Made by a program: the position numbers and the translations under genes. From NCBI GenBank assembly GCA_016870235.1, contig VGCB01000221.1, positions 1 to 5,502 of the forward strand: 5,502 nt of DNA, read 5' to 3'. Within the stretch, counting starts at the first letter, position 1. Each line of letters opens with the position of its first letter. This DNA comes from Actinomycetota bacterium (GTDB lineage Bacteria > Actinomycetota > Thermoleophilia > Gaiellales > Gaiellaceae). The notes under the pieces are model-generated. The model saw only the letters and a program-made list of their open reading frames with translations. It did not search any database and was not told the origin of the DNA. Shown here in pieces: positions 1 through 5,502 of this stretch.

Positions 1-629
1 TGTCGGTGCTCGCCGGGCCGCCGTCCGTCGCCCACGCCGAGGCGCTCCTGCGCGGGACGGCACTGCGGAGCGCGAGGGTGCCGGACGCGCTCGAGGCGAT
101 CGTCGTGCCGCTCGCCTGGAAGGCGCTGCACCAGCCGCGCGTGGCGCTCAATCCGATCACGGCGGCGGCCACTGCAGCCCACGCGCTGCGGCTCTGGCGC
201 GACCGCCCACCGCTCGCCGACGGCGGCACGGTGATCGTCCCGCACCCGTTCGGGGGCGCGGTCGGGTCGGGCCCCGACGCTCCGTACCTCCGTCTCCTCA
301 ACGCCGTGCGCTCCGGGGTCGAGGGCCGGCGGCTGACCGCGGTCGAGCGGCTCGCGCGGATGGATGCGCGGGCGCTCGAGCGCTACCGCACCGGCCGCAC
401 CGTCCACCCGCTCTTGCCGTTCGCCGACTGGGACGGCGCCTCGACCGCTCTCTCGCGCGCCGGCCGCGTGATCGTCGCCGGCTGCCGCGACGCGAGCGCG
501 GCGCGGGCGCTCGGGTTCGTCCCCACCCACAACCTGCAGACCGCGCTCCAGATGGCCGAGGGCGTGCGGACGGGCACGGGACCGGCCGGCTTCCTGCTCG
601 CTCCTCCCTACCCGCCGCTCCTTCCGTAG
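1..629 (+). CDS. LarA-like (DUF2088, lactate racemase superfamily) protein, C-terminal part, 5' partial
   Basis: The reading frame is open to the left edge (first full codon at 3) and ends at TAG 627-629, so only the last 208 codons are present. The GTG at 6 is probably internal, not the start. Numbering from that codon, the fragment shows a hydrophobic strand AIVVPLAWKAL (31-41), an N-P-I-T helix (49-64), the strand GGTVIVPHPFGG (73-84), HPLLPFADWDG (134-144) and a terminal Rossmann-like segment RVIVAGCRD...ARALGFVPT (154-174), then a helix and a proline-rich tail. The 'DGG-V-I-V' strand and the late 'LGF.P...L..AL..A' segment resemble the C-terminal domain of LarA, the nickel-pincer-cofactor lactate racemase. 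The substrate is unknown. LarA's C-terminal Q-x-x-K pair, as I recall it, has no counterpart in the N-P-I-T helix, so a different 2-hydroxyacid or other substrate is likely. The gene converges on the liv operon, so it is not part of that transcript. Base composition matches its neighbours. The family assignment is from memory of the fold pattern and is moderately sure. Confidence 0.6.
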   Translation, partial: SVLAGPPSVAHAEALLRGTALRSARVPDALEAIVVPLAWKALHQPRVALNPITAAATAAHALRLWRDRPPLADGGTVIVPHPFGGAVGSGPDAPYLRLLNAVRSGVEGRRLTAVERLARMDARALERYRTGRTVHPLLPFADWDGASTALSRAGRVIVAGCRDASAARALGFVPTHNLQTALQMAEGVRTGTGPAGFLLAPPYPPLLP

Positions 630-670
630 CGGGACGCAGGCGGCTGACGCCGGACCCGGGCGAAGAGGCG

Positions 671-1396
671 CTACTCGAGCCCGAGGTAGGCCTTCTGCAC
701 CTTCTCGTCGCTCTTGAGATCCGCGGCGGCGCCCGCGAGCGTGACCGCGCCCGTCTCGAGGACGTACGCGCGGTGGGCGACGTCGAGCGCCATCAGCGCG
801 TTCTGCTCGACGAGGAGCACCGGCGTCCCCTGCCGGTTGATCTCGACGACGATCTCGAAGATCTTCTCGACGAAGATCGGCGCCAGGCCCATCGAGGGCT
901 CGTCGAGCATCAAGAGCTTCGGCCGCGCCATCAGCGCGCGGCCGATCGCGCACATCTGCTGCTCGCCGCCCGACATCGTGCCCGCCTTCTGCGTCCGGCG
1001 CTCGTAGAGGCGCGGGAAGAGCTCGAACACGCGCTGCATGTCCTGGCGGATGCCGTCCGCGTCCTGGCGCTGGAACGCGCCCATCTCGAGGTTCTCCGTC
1101 ACCGACATCTTCGGGAAGAGCCGGCGGCCCTCGGGCGACTGGGAGATCCCGAGCGCGACGACCTCGTGCGACGGCGTCCGCGTGATGTCGGCGCCGTTGA
1201 AGACGATCGTGCCGCGGCGCGGGTGGAGGATGCCGTTGATCGTGCGGAGCGTCGTCGTCTTGCCGGCGCCGTTCGCGCCGATCAGCGTCACGATCTCGCC
1301 CGCGCGCACCTCGAGCGTGATCCCCTTGAGCGCCTGGATGGCGCTGTAGAAGGTCTGAACGCCGTCGAGCGAGAGGACGACGCCGTCCGCGCTCAT
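671..1396 (-). CDS. livF: Branched-chain amino acid ABC transporter ATP-binding subunit LivF
   Basis: This is the second cytoplasmic ATPase of the Liv/HAAT importer, which pairs with LivG to power uptake through LivHM. It has 241 residues, the usual LivF length, and looks complete. Motifs in order are Walker A GANGAGKTT (40-48), the LivF-type Q-loop region SPEGRRLFPKMSVTENL (87-103), the signature MSGGEQQ (141-147), Walker B LLMLDEP (161-167, catalytic Glu166), the D-loop region SMGLAP (168-173) and the switch region LLVEQNA (194-200). Gln198 sits where most ABC ATPases have His, which is normal for LivF. The PEGRR motif and the EQN switch separate it from LivG. The ATG overlaps the livG stop by four bases (ATGA), and GGGGAAG lies 5 nt upstream, supporting this start. 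It is the last gene of the operon and ends in TAG 41 bp from the convergent LarA-like gene. The nucleotide-binding role is certain, but the transported substrate is known only by family. Confidence 0.95.
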   Translation of the reverse strand: MSADGVVLSLDGVQTFYSAIQALKGITLEVRAGEIVTLIGANGAGKTTTLRTINGILHPRRGTIVFNGADITRTPSHEVVALGISQSPEGRRLFPKMSVTENLEMGAFQRQDADGIRQDMQRVFELFPRLYERRTQKAGTMSGGEQQMCAIGRALMARPKLLMLDEPSMGLAPIFVEKIFEIVVEINRQGTPVLLVEQNALMALDVAHRAYVLETGAVTLAGAAADLKSDEKVQKAYLGLE

Positions 1397-2181
1397 TCGT
1401 GCTTCCCCGCCGCGCCGTGACCGAGGTACGCCTCGACGACCCGCGGGTTCTCCCGCACCTCGCGCGGCGTGCCCTCGGCGATCTTCTGCCCGAACTCGAG
1501 CACCGTGATGTGCTCGGAGACGTTCATCACGACCTTCATGTCGTGCTCGATCAGCAGCACCGTGAGGCCGCGCTCGTCCCGGAGCCTGCCGATGAAGCCG
1601 GTGAAGGCATGCGACTCCTGCGGGTTCATCCCGGCGACCGGCTCGTCGAGCAGGATCAGCTTCGGCCTCGTGCCGAGCGCGCGGGCAACCTCGAGCCGGC
1701 GCTGATCGCCGTACGCGAGGCTCCGCGCGTACTCGTCCTCCTTGCCTGCGAGCCCGCAGTAGGCGAGGAGCTCACGGGCCGTGTCGTGCGCCTGCGCCTC
1801 CTCGCGCTTGACGCGCGGCGGCCGGAAGATGCCGCCGAGGACGCCCGCCTTGAGCCGGCAGTGCATGCCGACGAGCACGTTCTCGAGCGCGGTCATCTCG
1901 TTGAAGAGGCGGATGTTCTGGAACGTGCGGCCGATCCCGCGCTCGACGACCGCGTGGGGCGGCTTCGCCGTGATGTCCACGCCGTCGAAGAGGACGCGGC
2001 CCGCGGTCGGCTTGTAGACCCCCGTGATCATGTTGAAGAAGGTCGTCTTGCCGGCGCCGTTCGGGCCGATCAGGGCGGTGATCGAGCTCCGCGGCACCGT
2101 GAAGTCGACGTCGCTGCAGGCGACGAGCCCGCCGAACTCCTTGCGGAGGCCCGTCACGTCGAGGAGCAGGTCGGCGCTCAC
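1393..2181 (-). CDS. livG: Branched-chain amino acid ABC transporter ATP-binding subunit LivG
   Basis: This is the first ATPase of the Liv importer, 262 residues and full length. Motifs are Walker A GPNGAGKTT (39-47), Q-loop RTFQNIRLF (85-93, Gln88), a LivG-type signature SLAYGDQRRLE (154-164) in place of LSGGQ, Walker B LILLDEP (175-181, Glu180), D-loop region VAGMNP (182-187) and H-loop LLIEHDM with His213. The C-terminal segment IAEGTPREVRENPRVVEAYLG (234-254) matches the short C-terminal extension typical of BCAA-type ATPases. The insert at 107-130, with GIFRPPRVKREE, is the usual LivG helical-domain insertion. The start is GTG, overlapping the livM stop by four bases (GTGA), with GGAGAG 5 nt upstream, so translation is probably coupled to livM. 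The end overlaps livF by four bases. The N-terminus MSAD is the same as in LivF. Nothing looks damaged. Confidence 0.95.
   Translation of the reverse strand: MSADLLLDVTGLRKEFGGLVACSDVDFTVPRSSITALIGPNGAGKTTFFNMITGVYKPTAGRVLFDGVDITAKPPHAVVERGIGRTFQNIRLFNEMTALENVLVGMHCRLKAGVLGGIFRPPRVKREEAQAHDTARELLAYCGLAGKEDEYARSLAYGDQRRLEVARALGTRPKLILLDEPVAGMNPQESHAFTGFIGRLRDERGLTVLLIEHDMKVVMNVSEHITVLEFGQKIAEGTPREVRENPRVVEAYLGHGAAGKHE
1403..1409 (-). promoter_or_regulatory. livF ribosome binding site
   Basis: On the minus strand this reads CGGGGAA followed by G-CACGA and the livF ATG. The purine run GGGGAAG sits about 5 nt from the start, inside the 3' end of livG. It supports the ATGA-overlap start of livF. 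Confidence 0.55.
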
Positions 2182-3554
2182 GACCGCTCTCCGGCGACCT
2201 TCGGCTCGGACAGCTCGTCGCCGTGGAGCGCGTCCTCGAACTCGGCCTTCCGACGCGCCTCGGGGAGGAGCCCCTGCGGCCGGAACAGCATGACGGCGAG
2301 AATGATCAGCCCGTAGATCCCGAACTTGATCTGCGGGATGTCGATGTTGGTGCCGACGTTGTCGTTCACCCAGGCGCCGATGTTCCCGAGCCCCTCGATG
2401 TCGAGGTAGGTGAGGAACGCGGCCCCGAGGAGGACCCCCCAGATGTTGCCCATGCCGCCGAGGATGACCATGCAGAGGACGAAGATCGAGATCTGGAAGT
2501 AGAAGTCGTCGGGGAAGACGCCGGTCTTGTACGCGGCGAACCAGCAGCCGGCGAGGCCGCCGAAGAACGCGCCGGCTGCGTACGACCAGGTCTTCGTGCG
2601 CATCAAGGGGACGCCCATCGCGGCGGCTGCGGTCTCGTCCTCGCGGATCGCGATCCAGGCCCGGCCGAGGCGCGAGTCGCGCAGGCGCCAGCTCGAGAAG
2701 ATCGTGATCGCGACGAGCACGAGGCCGCCCCAGTAGAAGAACGTCGTCGGGTTGAGGTACGTGCCCGCCTCCGACAGGAACGACCAGCCGCCGAAGCCGG
2801 GAGAGTCGATCGGGGTGATCCCGCGCGGGCCGTTCGTGAGGTTGAAGCCGAAGACGTTCTCGCCGTTCCGCGCCACCTGCGGCAGGATCTCGCCGAAGCC
2901 GAGGGTGACGATCGCGAGGTAGTCGCCGCGGAGCCGCAACGTCGGCAGGCCGATGATGACCCCGAAGACGGCGGTGATGATGCCCGCCGCGAGGATGAGG
3001 ATCCAGATCGAGATGTGGATCCCCGGGAACCCGGGCGCGACCCCCGCGGCGCCGAAGTTCGAGGTCGCCCCGGCGAAGATGGGAGATGCGAACCAGGCGG
3101 CCACGTAGGCGCCGATCGCGTAGAAGACGACGTAGCCGAGGTCGAGGAGCCCGGCGTAGCCGACGACCATGTTGAGGCCGAGCGCCATGACCATGAAGAT
3201 CGCGACGGGCACCATCGTCGTCATCGCGGGGAACGTCTCGAGCACCGGTAGGGCGTACAGCTTGTCCACGTAGAGCGGGTAGAGGAACGCGAGCGCGACG
3301 ACGACGAGCGGCAGCACGATCTTCCGCGGCACACGCGGCATCACCCAGAGCGCATAGGCGATGGCGCAGGTGATCAGGAAGCCCGGGTCGGGATTGCGGA
3401 GGGGGAGGAAGACCAGAAGCAGGACGCCGAGGACGAGCAGCGGGAAGACGTAGCGCCGGAACGACCCCGGCAGCTCGAGCCAGCGAACGCGGGCACCCGG
3501 GAAGCCGGCCGCCGCGAGGCCACGCCAGAGCAGTGGGTCGCGATGCCTCGCCAT
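2178..3554 (-). CDS. livM: Branched-chain amino acid ABC transporter permease LivM
   Basis: This is the second membrane permease of the Liv importer, forming the channel with LivH. It has 458 residues. A basic N-terminal stretch (1-33) is followed by about three hydrophobic segments (roughly 34-51, 57-75, 79-96). The conserved permease core starts near 112, with the LivM hallmark LGLNMVVGYAGLLDLGYV (125-142) and GAYVAA (148-153). Further on are GLPTLRLRGDYLAIVTLGFGE (202-222) and the cytoplasmic EAA-like coupling loop RAWIAIREDETAAAAMGV (298-315), which docks on the ATPases. Next come ILGGMGNIWGVLLGA (364-378) and the terminal LFRPQGLLPEARR (423-435) with a charged tail. The frame stays open far upstream across livH, but that extension (up to 4664) is an arginine-rich shadow. 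The real start is the ATG that overlaps the livH stop (TGATG), with GGAAGG 6 nt before it. The stop overlaps the livG GTG. The N-terminal hydrophobic extension before the core also occurs in other long LivM proteins. Confidence 0.94.
   Translation of the reverse strand: MARHRDPLLWRGLAAAGFPGARVRWLELPGSFRRYVFPLLVLGVLLLVFLPLRNPDPGFLITCAIAYALWVMPRVPRKIVLPLVVVALAFLYPLYVDKLYALPVLETFPAMTTMVPVAIFMVMALGLNMVVGYAGLLDLGYVVFYAIGAYVAAWFASPIFAGATSNFGAAGVAPGFPGIHISIWILILAAGIITAVFGVIIGLPTLRLRGDYLAIVTLGFGEILPQVARNGENVFGFNLTNGPRGITPIDSPGFGGWSFLSEAGTYLNPTTFFYWGGLVLVAITIFSSWRLRDSRLGRAWIAIREDETAAAAMGVPLMRTKTWSYAAGAFFGGLAGCWFAAYKTGVFPDDFYFQISIFVLCMVILGGMGNIWGVLLGAAFLTYLDIEGLGNIGAWVNDNVGTNIDIPQIKFGIYGLIILAVMLFRPQGLLPEARRKAEFEDALHGDELSEPKVAGERS
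2187..2192 (-). promoter_or_regulatory. livG ribosome binding site (for a GTG start)
   Basis: The minus strand reads GGAGAG, then CGGTC, then GTG. This is a clear Shine-Dalgarno sequence with a 5-nt spacer, located inside the 3' end of livM. It decides the GTG start, which overlaps the livM stop as GTGA. Confidence 0.65.
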
Positions 3555-4612
3555 CAGGCGCCTTCCGGCTCTCCTTCTCCGAGCAGGCCGGCAGGGCGGA
3601 AGACGAGGATCAGGATGAGGATCCCGAACACGATCGACTGCGTCCAGCTCGCCCCCGGCGCGTGCCACGCGAGCCCTTCGTTGAACGCCTGGATGAGACC
3701 GATCAGGAGGGCGCCGAGCACTGCTCCCGGCAGGTTCCCGATCCCACCGAGAACGGCGGCGGTGAACGCGATCAGCCCGAGCTGGAAGCCCTGGTCGAAG
3801 CGGACGTTCGTGTAGTAGAGCGCGTAGATGACGCCGGCCGTGCCTGCGAGCGCGCCGGCGATCAGGAACGTGAACGAGATCGTCCGGTTGACGTCGATGC
3901 CCATCATCCCTGCTGCGTCCTTGTCCTGCGCGACCGCGCGCATCGCCTTGCCCTGTCTCGTGTTCTGCACGAGGTACACGAGCCCGAGCAGGACGGGGAC
4001 CGTGATCAGGAGCACGATCAGCTGGTTCCAGCGGTACTCGACGCCCCCGACCGAGAAGACCTCGGATCGTGGCAGGATGGGATCGAGCGTGAGGTACTCG
4101 GGACCCCACACCGCAAGGGCGATGTTGGAGAGGAGGAACGACGCGCCGATCGCGGTGATCAGCGGTGCGAGCCGGGGCGCGTTCCGGAGCCGGCGGTACG
4201 CGACGAGCTCGACCGTCGCGTTGATCAGCCCGCAGGCGATCATGGTCAGCGCGAGGAGACCCAGGATCGAGAGGAAGAGCACGAATCCGTTCTCGCCCTC
4301 GCCGAGGCGGAAGACCTCCGTCACGAGCGTGATGCAGATCATGCCGCCGAGCATGAAGACGTCGCCGTGGGCGAAGTTGATCAGCTGCAGGATCCCGTAG
4401 ACGAGCGTGTACCCGAGCGCGACGAGTCCGTAGAGCGCCCCGTTGGAGACGCCGATCAGGAGCACCTCGAAGAAGTTCGCCGGCTCCTTGACCGCGTTGA
4501 CGATCAGCCACGCGACGACGAGCGCCACGAGCGCGAGGCCGAGGTACGGCGTGACACGCGCAACCCAGCTCTGGCGGATCCGGACGACGTGGGTGTGGGC
4601 CTGCGCGACCAC
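3554..4612 (-). CDS. livH: Branched-chain amino acid ABC transporter permease LivH
   Basis: This is the first membrane permease of the Liv importer, the partner of LivM. It has 352 residues, somewhat longer than the usual roughly 290-310, because of an N-terminal lead of about 45 residues containing one extra hydrophobic helix (22-41). The conserved core begins at NFFEVLLIGVSNGALYGLVA (47-66), followed by the LivH hallmark GYTLVYGILQLINFAHGD (67-84). The ATPase-coupling EAA-like loop is RAVAQDKDAAGMMGIDVNR (225-243). Next come FTAAVLGGIGNLPGAVLGALL (283-303) and the terminal LVFRPAGLLGEGE (336-348). The GTG at 4612 is the only plausible start: the frame has a stop at 4661-4663 and no other ATG, GTG or TTG between. 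No clear Shine-Dalgarno precedes it (the upstream minus strand is CCTCCGGACCTCACTGCG), unlike the three downstream genes. A strong hairpin lies 20 nt upstream of the start. The 3' end overlaps livM by one base (TGATG). The gene is intact. Confidence 0.94.
   Translation of the reverse strand: MVAQAHTHVVRIRQSWVARVTPYLGLALVALVVAWLIVNAVKEPANFFEVLLIGVSNGALYGLVALGYTLVYGILQLINFAHGDVFMLGGMICITLVTEVFRLGEGENGFVLFLSILGLLALTMIACGLINATVELVAYRRLRNAPRLAPLITAIGASFLLSNIALAVWGPEYLTLDPILPRSEVFSVGGVEYRWNQLIVLLITVPVLLGLVYLVQNTRQGKAMRAVAQDKDAAGMMGIDVNRTISFTFLIAGALAGTAGVIYALYYTNVRFDQGFQLGLIAFTAAVLGGIGNLPGAVLGALLIGLIQAFNEGLAWHAPGASWTQSIVFGILILILVFRPAGLLGEGEPEGA
3561..3566 (-). promoter_or_regulatory. livM ribosome binding site, fixes the livM start
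   Basis: The minus strand reads GGAAGG, then CGCCTG, then ATG. A second purine run, AAGGAG (3571-3576), lies further off at 16 nt. Together with the TGATG overlap this selects the 458-codon livM over the much longer open frame that runs through livH. Confidence 0.55.
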
Positions 4613-4631
4613 CGCAGTGAGGTCCGGAGGC

Positions 4632-4662
4632 GAGAGCCCGGCGGGGTGACCGCCGGGCTCTC
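4632..4662 (-). promoter_or_regulatory. Intercistronic hairpin between livK and livH
   Basis: The arms GAGAGCCCGGCGG (4632-4644) and CCGCCGGGCTCTC (4650-4662) are a perfect 13-bp inverted repeat around a 5-nt loop (GGTGA). It begins 15 nt after the livK stop and ends 19 nt before the livH start codon. The palindrome TCCGGA also flanks it on both sides (4623-4628 and 4668-4673), which could add an outer stem. No T-run follows on the transcribed strand, so it does not look like an efficient intrinsic terminator. By analogy with other binding-protein-dependent importers, such a structure can protect the 3' end of the upstream mRNA or cause partial termination. Either would give more LivK than membrane subunits. 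The repeat itself is seen directly; the role is inferred. Confidence 0.75.
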
Positions 4663-4677
4663 ACGGATCCGGATGGA

Positions 4678-5502
4678 TCAGACCTTGACCTTCGGGATGA
4701 TGAGCCGGTCGAACGGGCCCTTGCCGCCCTTGATCTTGTAGATCGTGATCGCGCGGAGGCTCGTGTCGCCGTTACTGTCGAGCGTGAACGACCCGAGGAT
4801 GCCGTCCTTCACGTTCGTCTTGTAGAGCTGGTCGGAGACCGAGTTGCGGGTGCCGTCCGACCGGGCGATCGCGTCGAGGAGCACCTCGGCCGCCTGGGCC
4901 GCGTACACCGCGTACGGGTCGACCGTCGCGCTCTTCTGGAACTTCGCGAAGTCGGCGACGAACTTCTTGCCGGCCGGGCCGAGCCTCTCGTTCGGGTAGC
5001 CGGCGACGCTGACGAACATGTTCTCGGCTGCCGCGCCCGCGCCGTCGACGACGGCGGAGATGGGCGTGAAGCCGTCGGGGCCGATGAGCGTCACGCCTGC
5101 GCCGAGCCCGGCGCGCAGATCCTTGACGAGCTTGCCGCCGTTGTTGCAGACGATCCCGCCGAGGAACACGACCTGGGCACCCGTGCCCTTGATCTTGTTC
5201 GCGAGCGCCTCGTAGCTCGACGCCTTCGGGTCCCAGGCCTCGTAGCCGGAGACCTTGATCCCGAGCTTCTTCGAGGCGATCTGGTACGCGTCGGCGACGC
5301 CCTTCCCGTACGCCTCGTTGTCGGTGAGGATGTACGCGGAGGTCTTGCCGAGCTGCTTCGTCAGCTCCGCGAGCGCGGGCGACTGGAAGTCGTCCGTCGC
5401 GACCACGCGGGCATAGTTCCGCTTGCCGGTCGGGTAGTAGATGTTGGGCTCGCCGGGGTCGGTCAGGCCCTTGACGGGCTTGGTGATGCCGGGGCCGGTG
5501 TT
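4678..5502 (-). CDS. livK: Branched-chain amino acid ABC transporter substrate-binding protein LivK-like, 5' partial
   Basis: This is the extracytoplasmic ligand-binding protein (Peripla_BP_6 type, class I periplasmic-binding fold) that feeds the LivHMGF importer. The last 274 codons are present. The signal peptide or lipobox and the first binding lobe lie beyond the right edge, and the GTG at 5406 is an internal Val, not the start. Numbering from the edge: YYPTGKRNYAR (22-32) leads into the crossover, AYILTDNEAYGKGVADAY (56-73) is the typical 'D...YG.G' helix of the second lobe, and AWDPKASSYEAL (89-100) and VVFLGGIVCNNGGKLVKDL (111-129) form the next strand-helix unit. VDPYAVYAAQAAEVLLDAI (194-212) is the family's late helix, and GSFTLDSNGD (237-246) is the common C-terminal turn before the final strands. 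It ends in TGA 65 bp before livH, the widest gap in the operon. The exact ligand cannot be read from the sequence: leucine/isoleucine/valine is the default, but the family also binds other amino acids, amides and aromatic acids. Confidence 0.92.
   Translation of the reverse strand, partial: NTGPGITKPVKGLTDPGEPNIYYPTGKRNYARVVATDDFQSPALAELTKQLGKTSAYILTDNEAYGKGVADAYQIASKKLGIKVSGYEAWDPKASSYEALANKIKGTGAQVVFLGGIVCNNGGKLVKDLRAGLGAGVTLIGPDGFTPISAVVDGAGAAAENMFVSVAGYPNERLGPAGKKFVADFAKFQKSATVDPYAVYAAQAAEVLLDAIARSDGTRNSVSDQLYKTNVKDGILGSFTLDSNGDTSLRAITIYKIKGGKGPFDRLIIPKVKV

Noticed and set aside
639..651. Possible bidirectional terminator in the convergent gap (GGCG...CGCC around GCTGA).
   Set aside because: The stem is only 4 bp and has no T-run on either strand. 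No better stem was found in the 41-bp gap, so termination there is not shown.
800..815. Gln in place of the H-loop His in LivF (LLVEQNA).
   Set aside because: This is the normal state in LivF proteins and does not signal inactivation.
3555..4664. Extension of the livM frame upstream across livH, giving an 828-codon open frame.
   Set aside because: The extension is arginine/proline-rich with no domain, lies in a shifted frame over the well-conserved livH, and the livM core has a proper ATG with a ribosome binding site at 3554.
1399..4741. Long plus-strand open frames opposite livG, livM and livH (for example 1399-2316, 2223-3251 and 3533-4741).
   Set aside because: Their products are dominated by Arg, Asp, Glu and Ala with no recognisable domain, as expected for the antisense of GC-rich genes with strong third-position bias.
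5404..5406. GTG at 5406 as the start of the binding-protein gene.
   Set aside because: The frame continues upstream to the window edge with good family sequence (YYPTGKRNYAR), so this is an internal Val of a partial gene.
1..5502. CRISPR arrays, insertion sequences, tRNA/rRNA genes, att sites or a hidden novel system.
   Set aside because: No repeat array, transposase, integrase, RNA-gene motif or unexplained gap was seen. Genes fill nearly all of the window and belong to known families.

Overview
The window is a GC-rich stretch of bacterial DNA. Most of it, from about 671 to the right edge, is one minus-strand operon for a branched-chain/hydrophobic amino acid ABC transporter of the HAAT (Liv) family. 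Genes are packed tightly and codons are strongly G/C-ending throughout. The style of the substrate-binding protein (YYPTGKRNYAR, DPKASSYEAL) and the composition suggest a high-GC soil-type bacterium. My best guess is an actinobacterium of the Thermoleophilia kind, but another high-GC phylum such as Rokubacteria is possible. This taxonomic guess is impression only and was not tested.

Layout, left to right. Positions 1-629 (+) hold the C-terminal 208 codons of a LarA-like (DUF2088, lactate racemase superfamily) protein whose start lies off the left edge. A 41-bp convergent gap (630-670) follows, with no convincing terminator. The operon then runs leftward on the minus strand in the transcription order livK (partial, start off the right edge), livH, livM, livG, livF. 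LivK is the extracytoplasmic binding protein, LivH and LivM are the two permease subunits, and LivG and LivF are the two ATPases. The binding protein delivers ligand to the LivHM channel, and LivGF hydrolyse ATP to drive import.

The last four genes overlap end to start: TGATG at livH/livM, GTGA at livM/livG and ATGA at livG/livF. This implies translational coupling and fixed subunit stoichiometry. The only real gap in the operon is the 65 bp between livK and livH. It holds a perfect 13-bp inverted repeat with a 5-nt loop, placed so that it could favour livK expression over the membrane and ATPase genes. The operon promoter must lie upstream of livK, outside the window.

I see no mobile element, CRISPR array, tRNA/rRNA gene or novel system. 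The window is mostly an ordinary, intact transporter operon. The livK-livH hairpin and the diverged LarA-like neighbour are the points most worth a second look.
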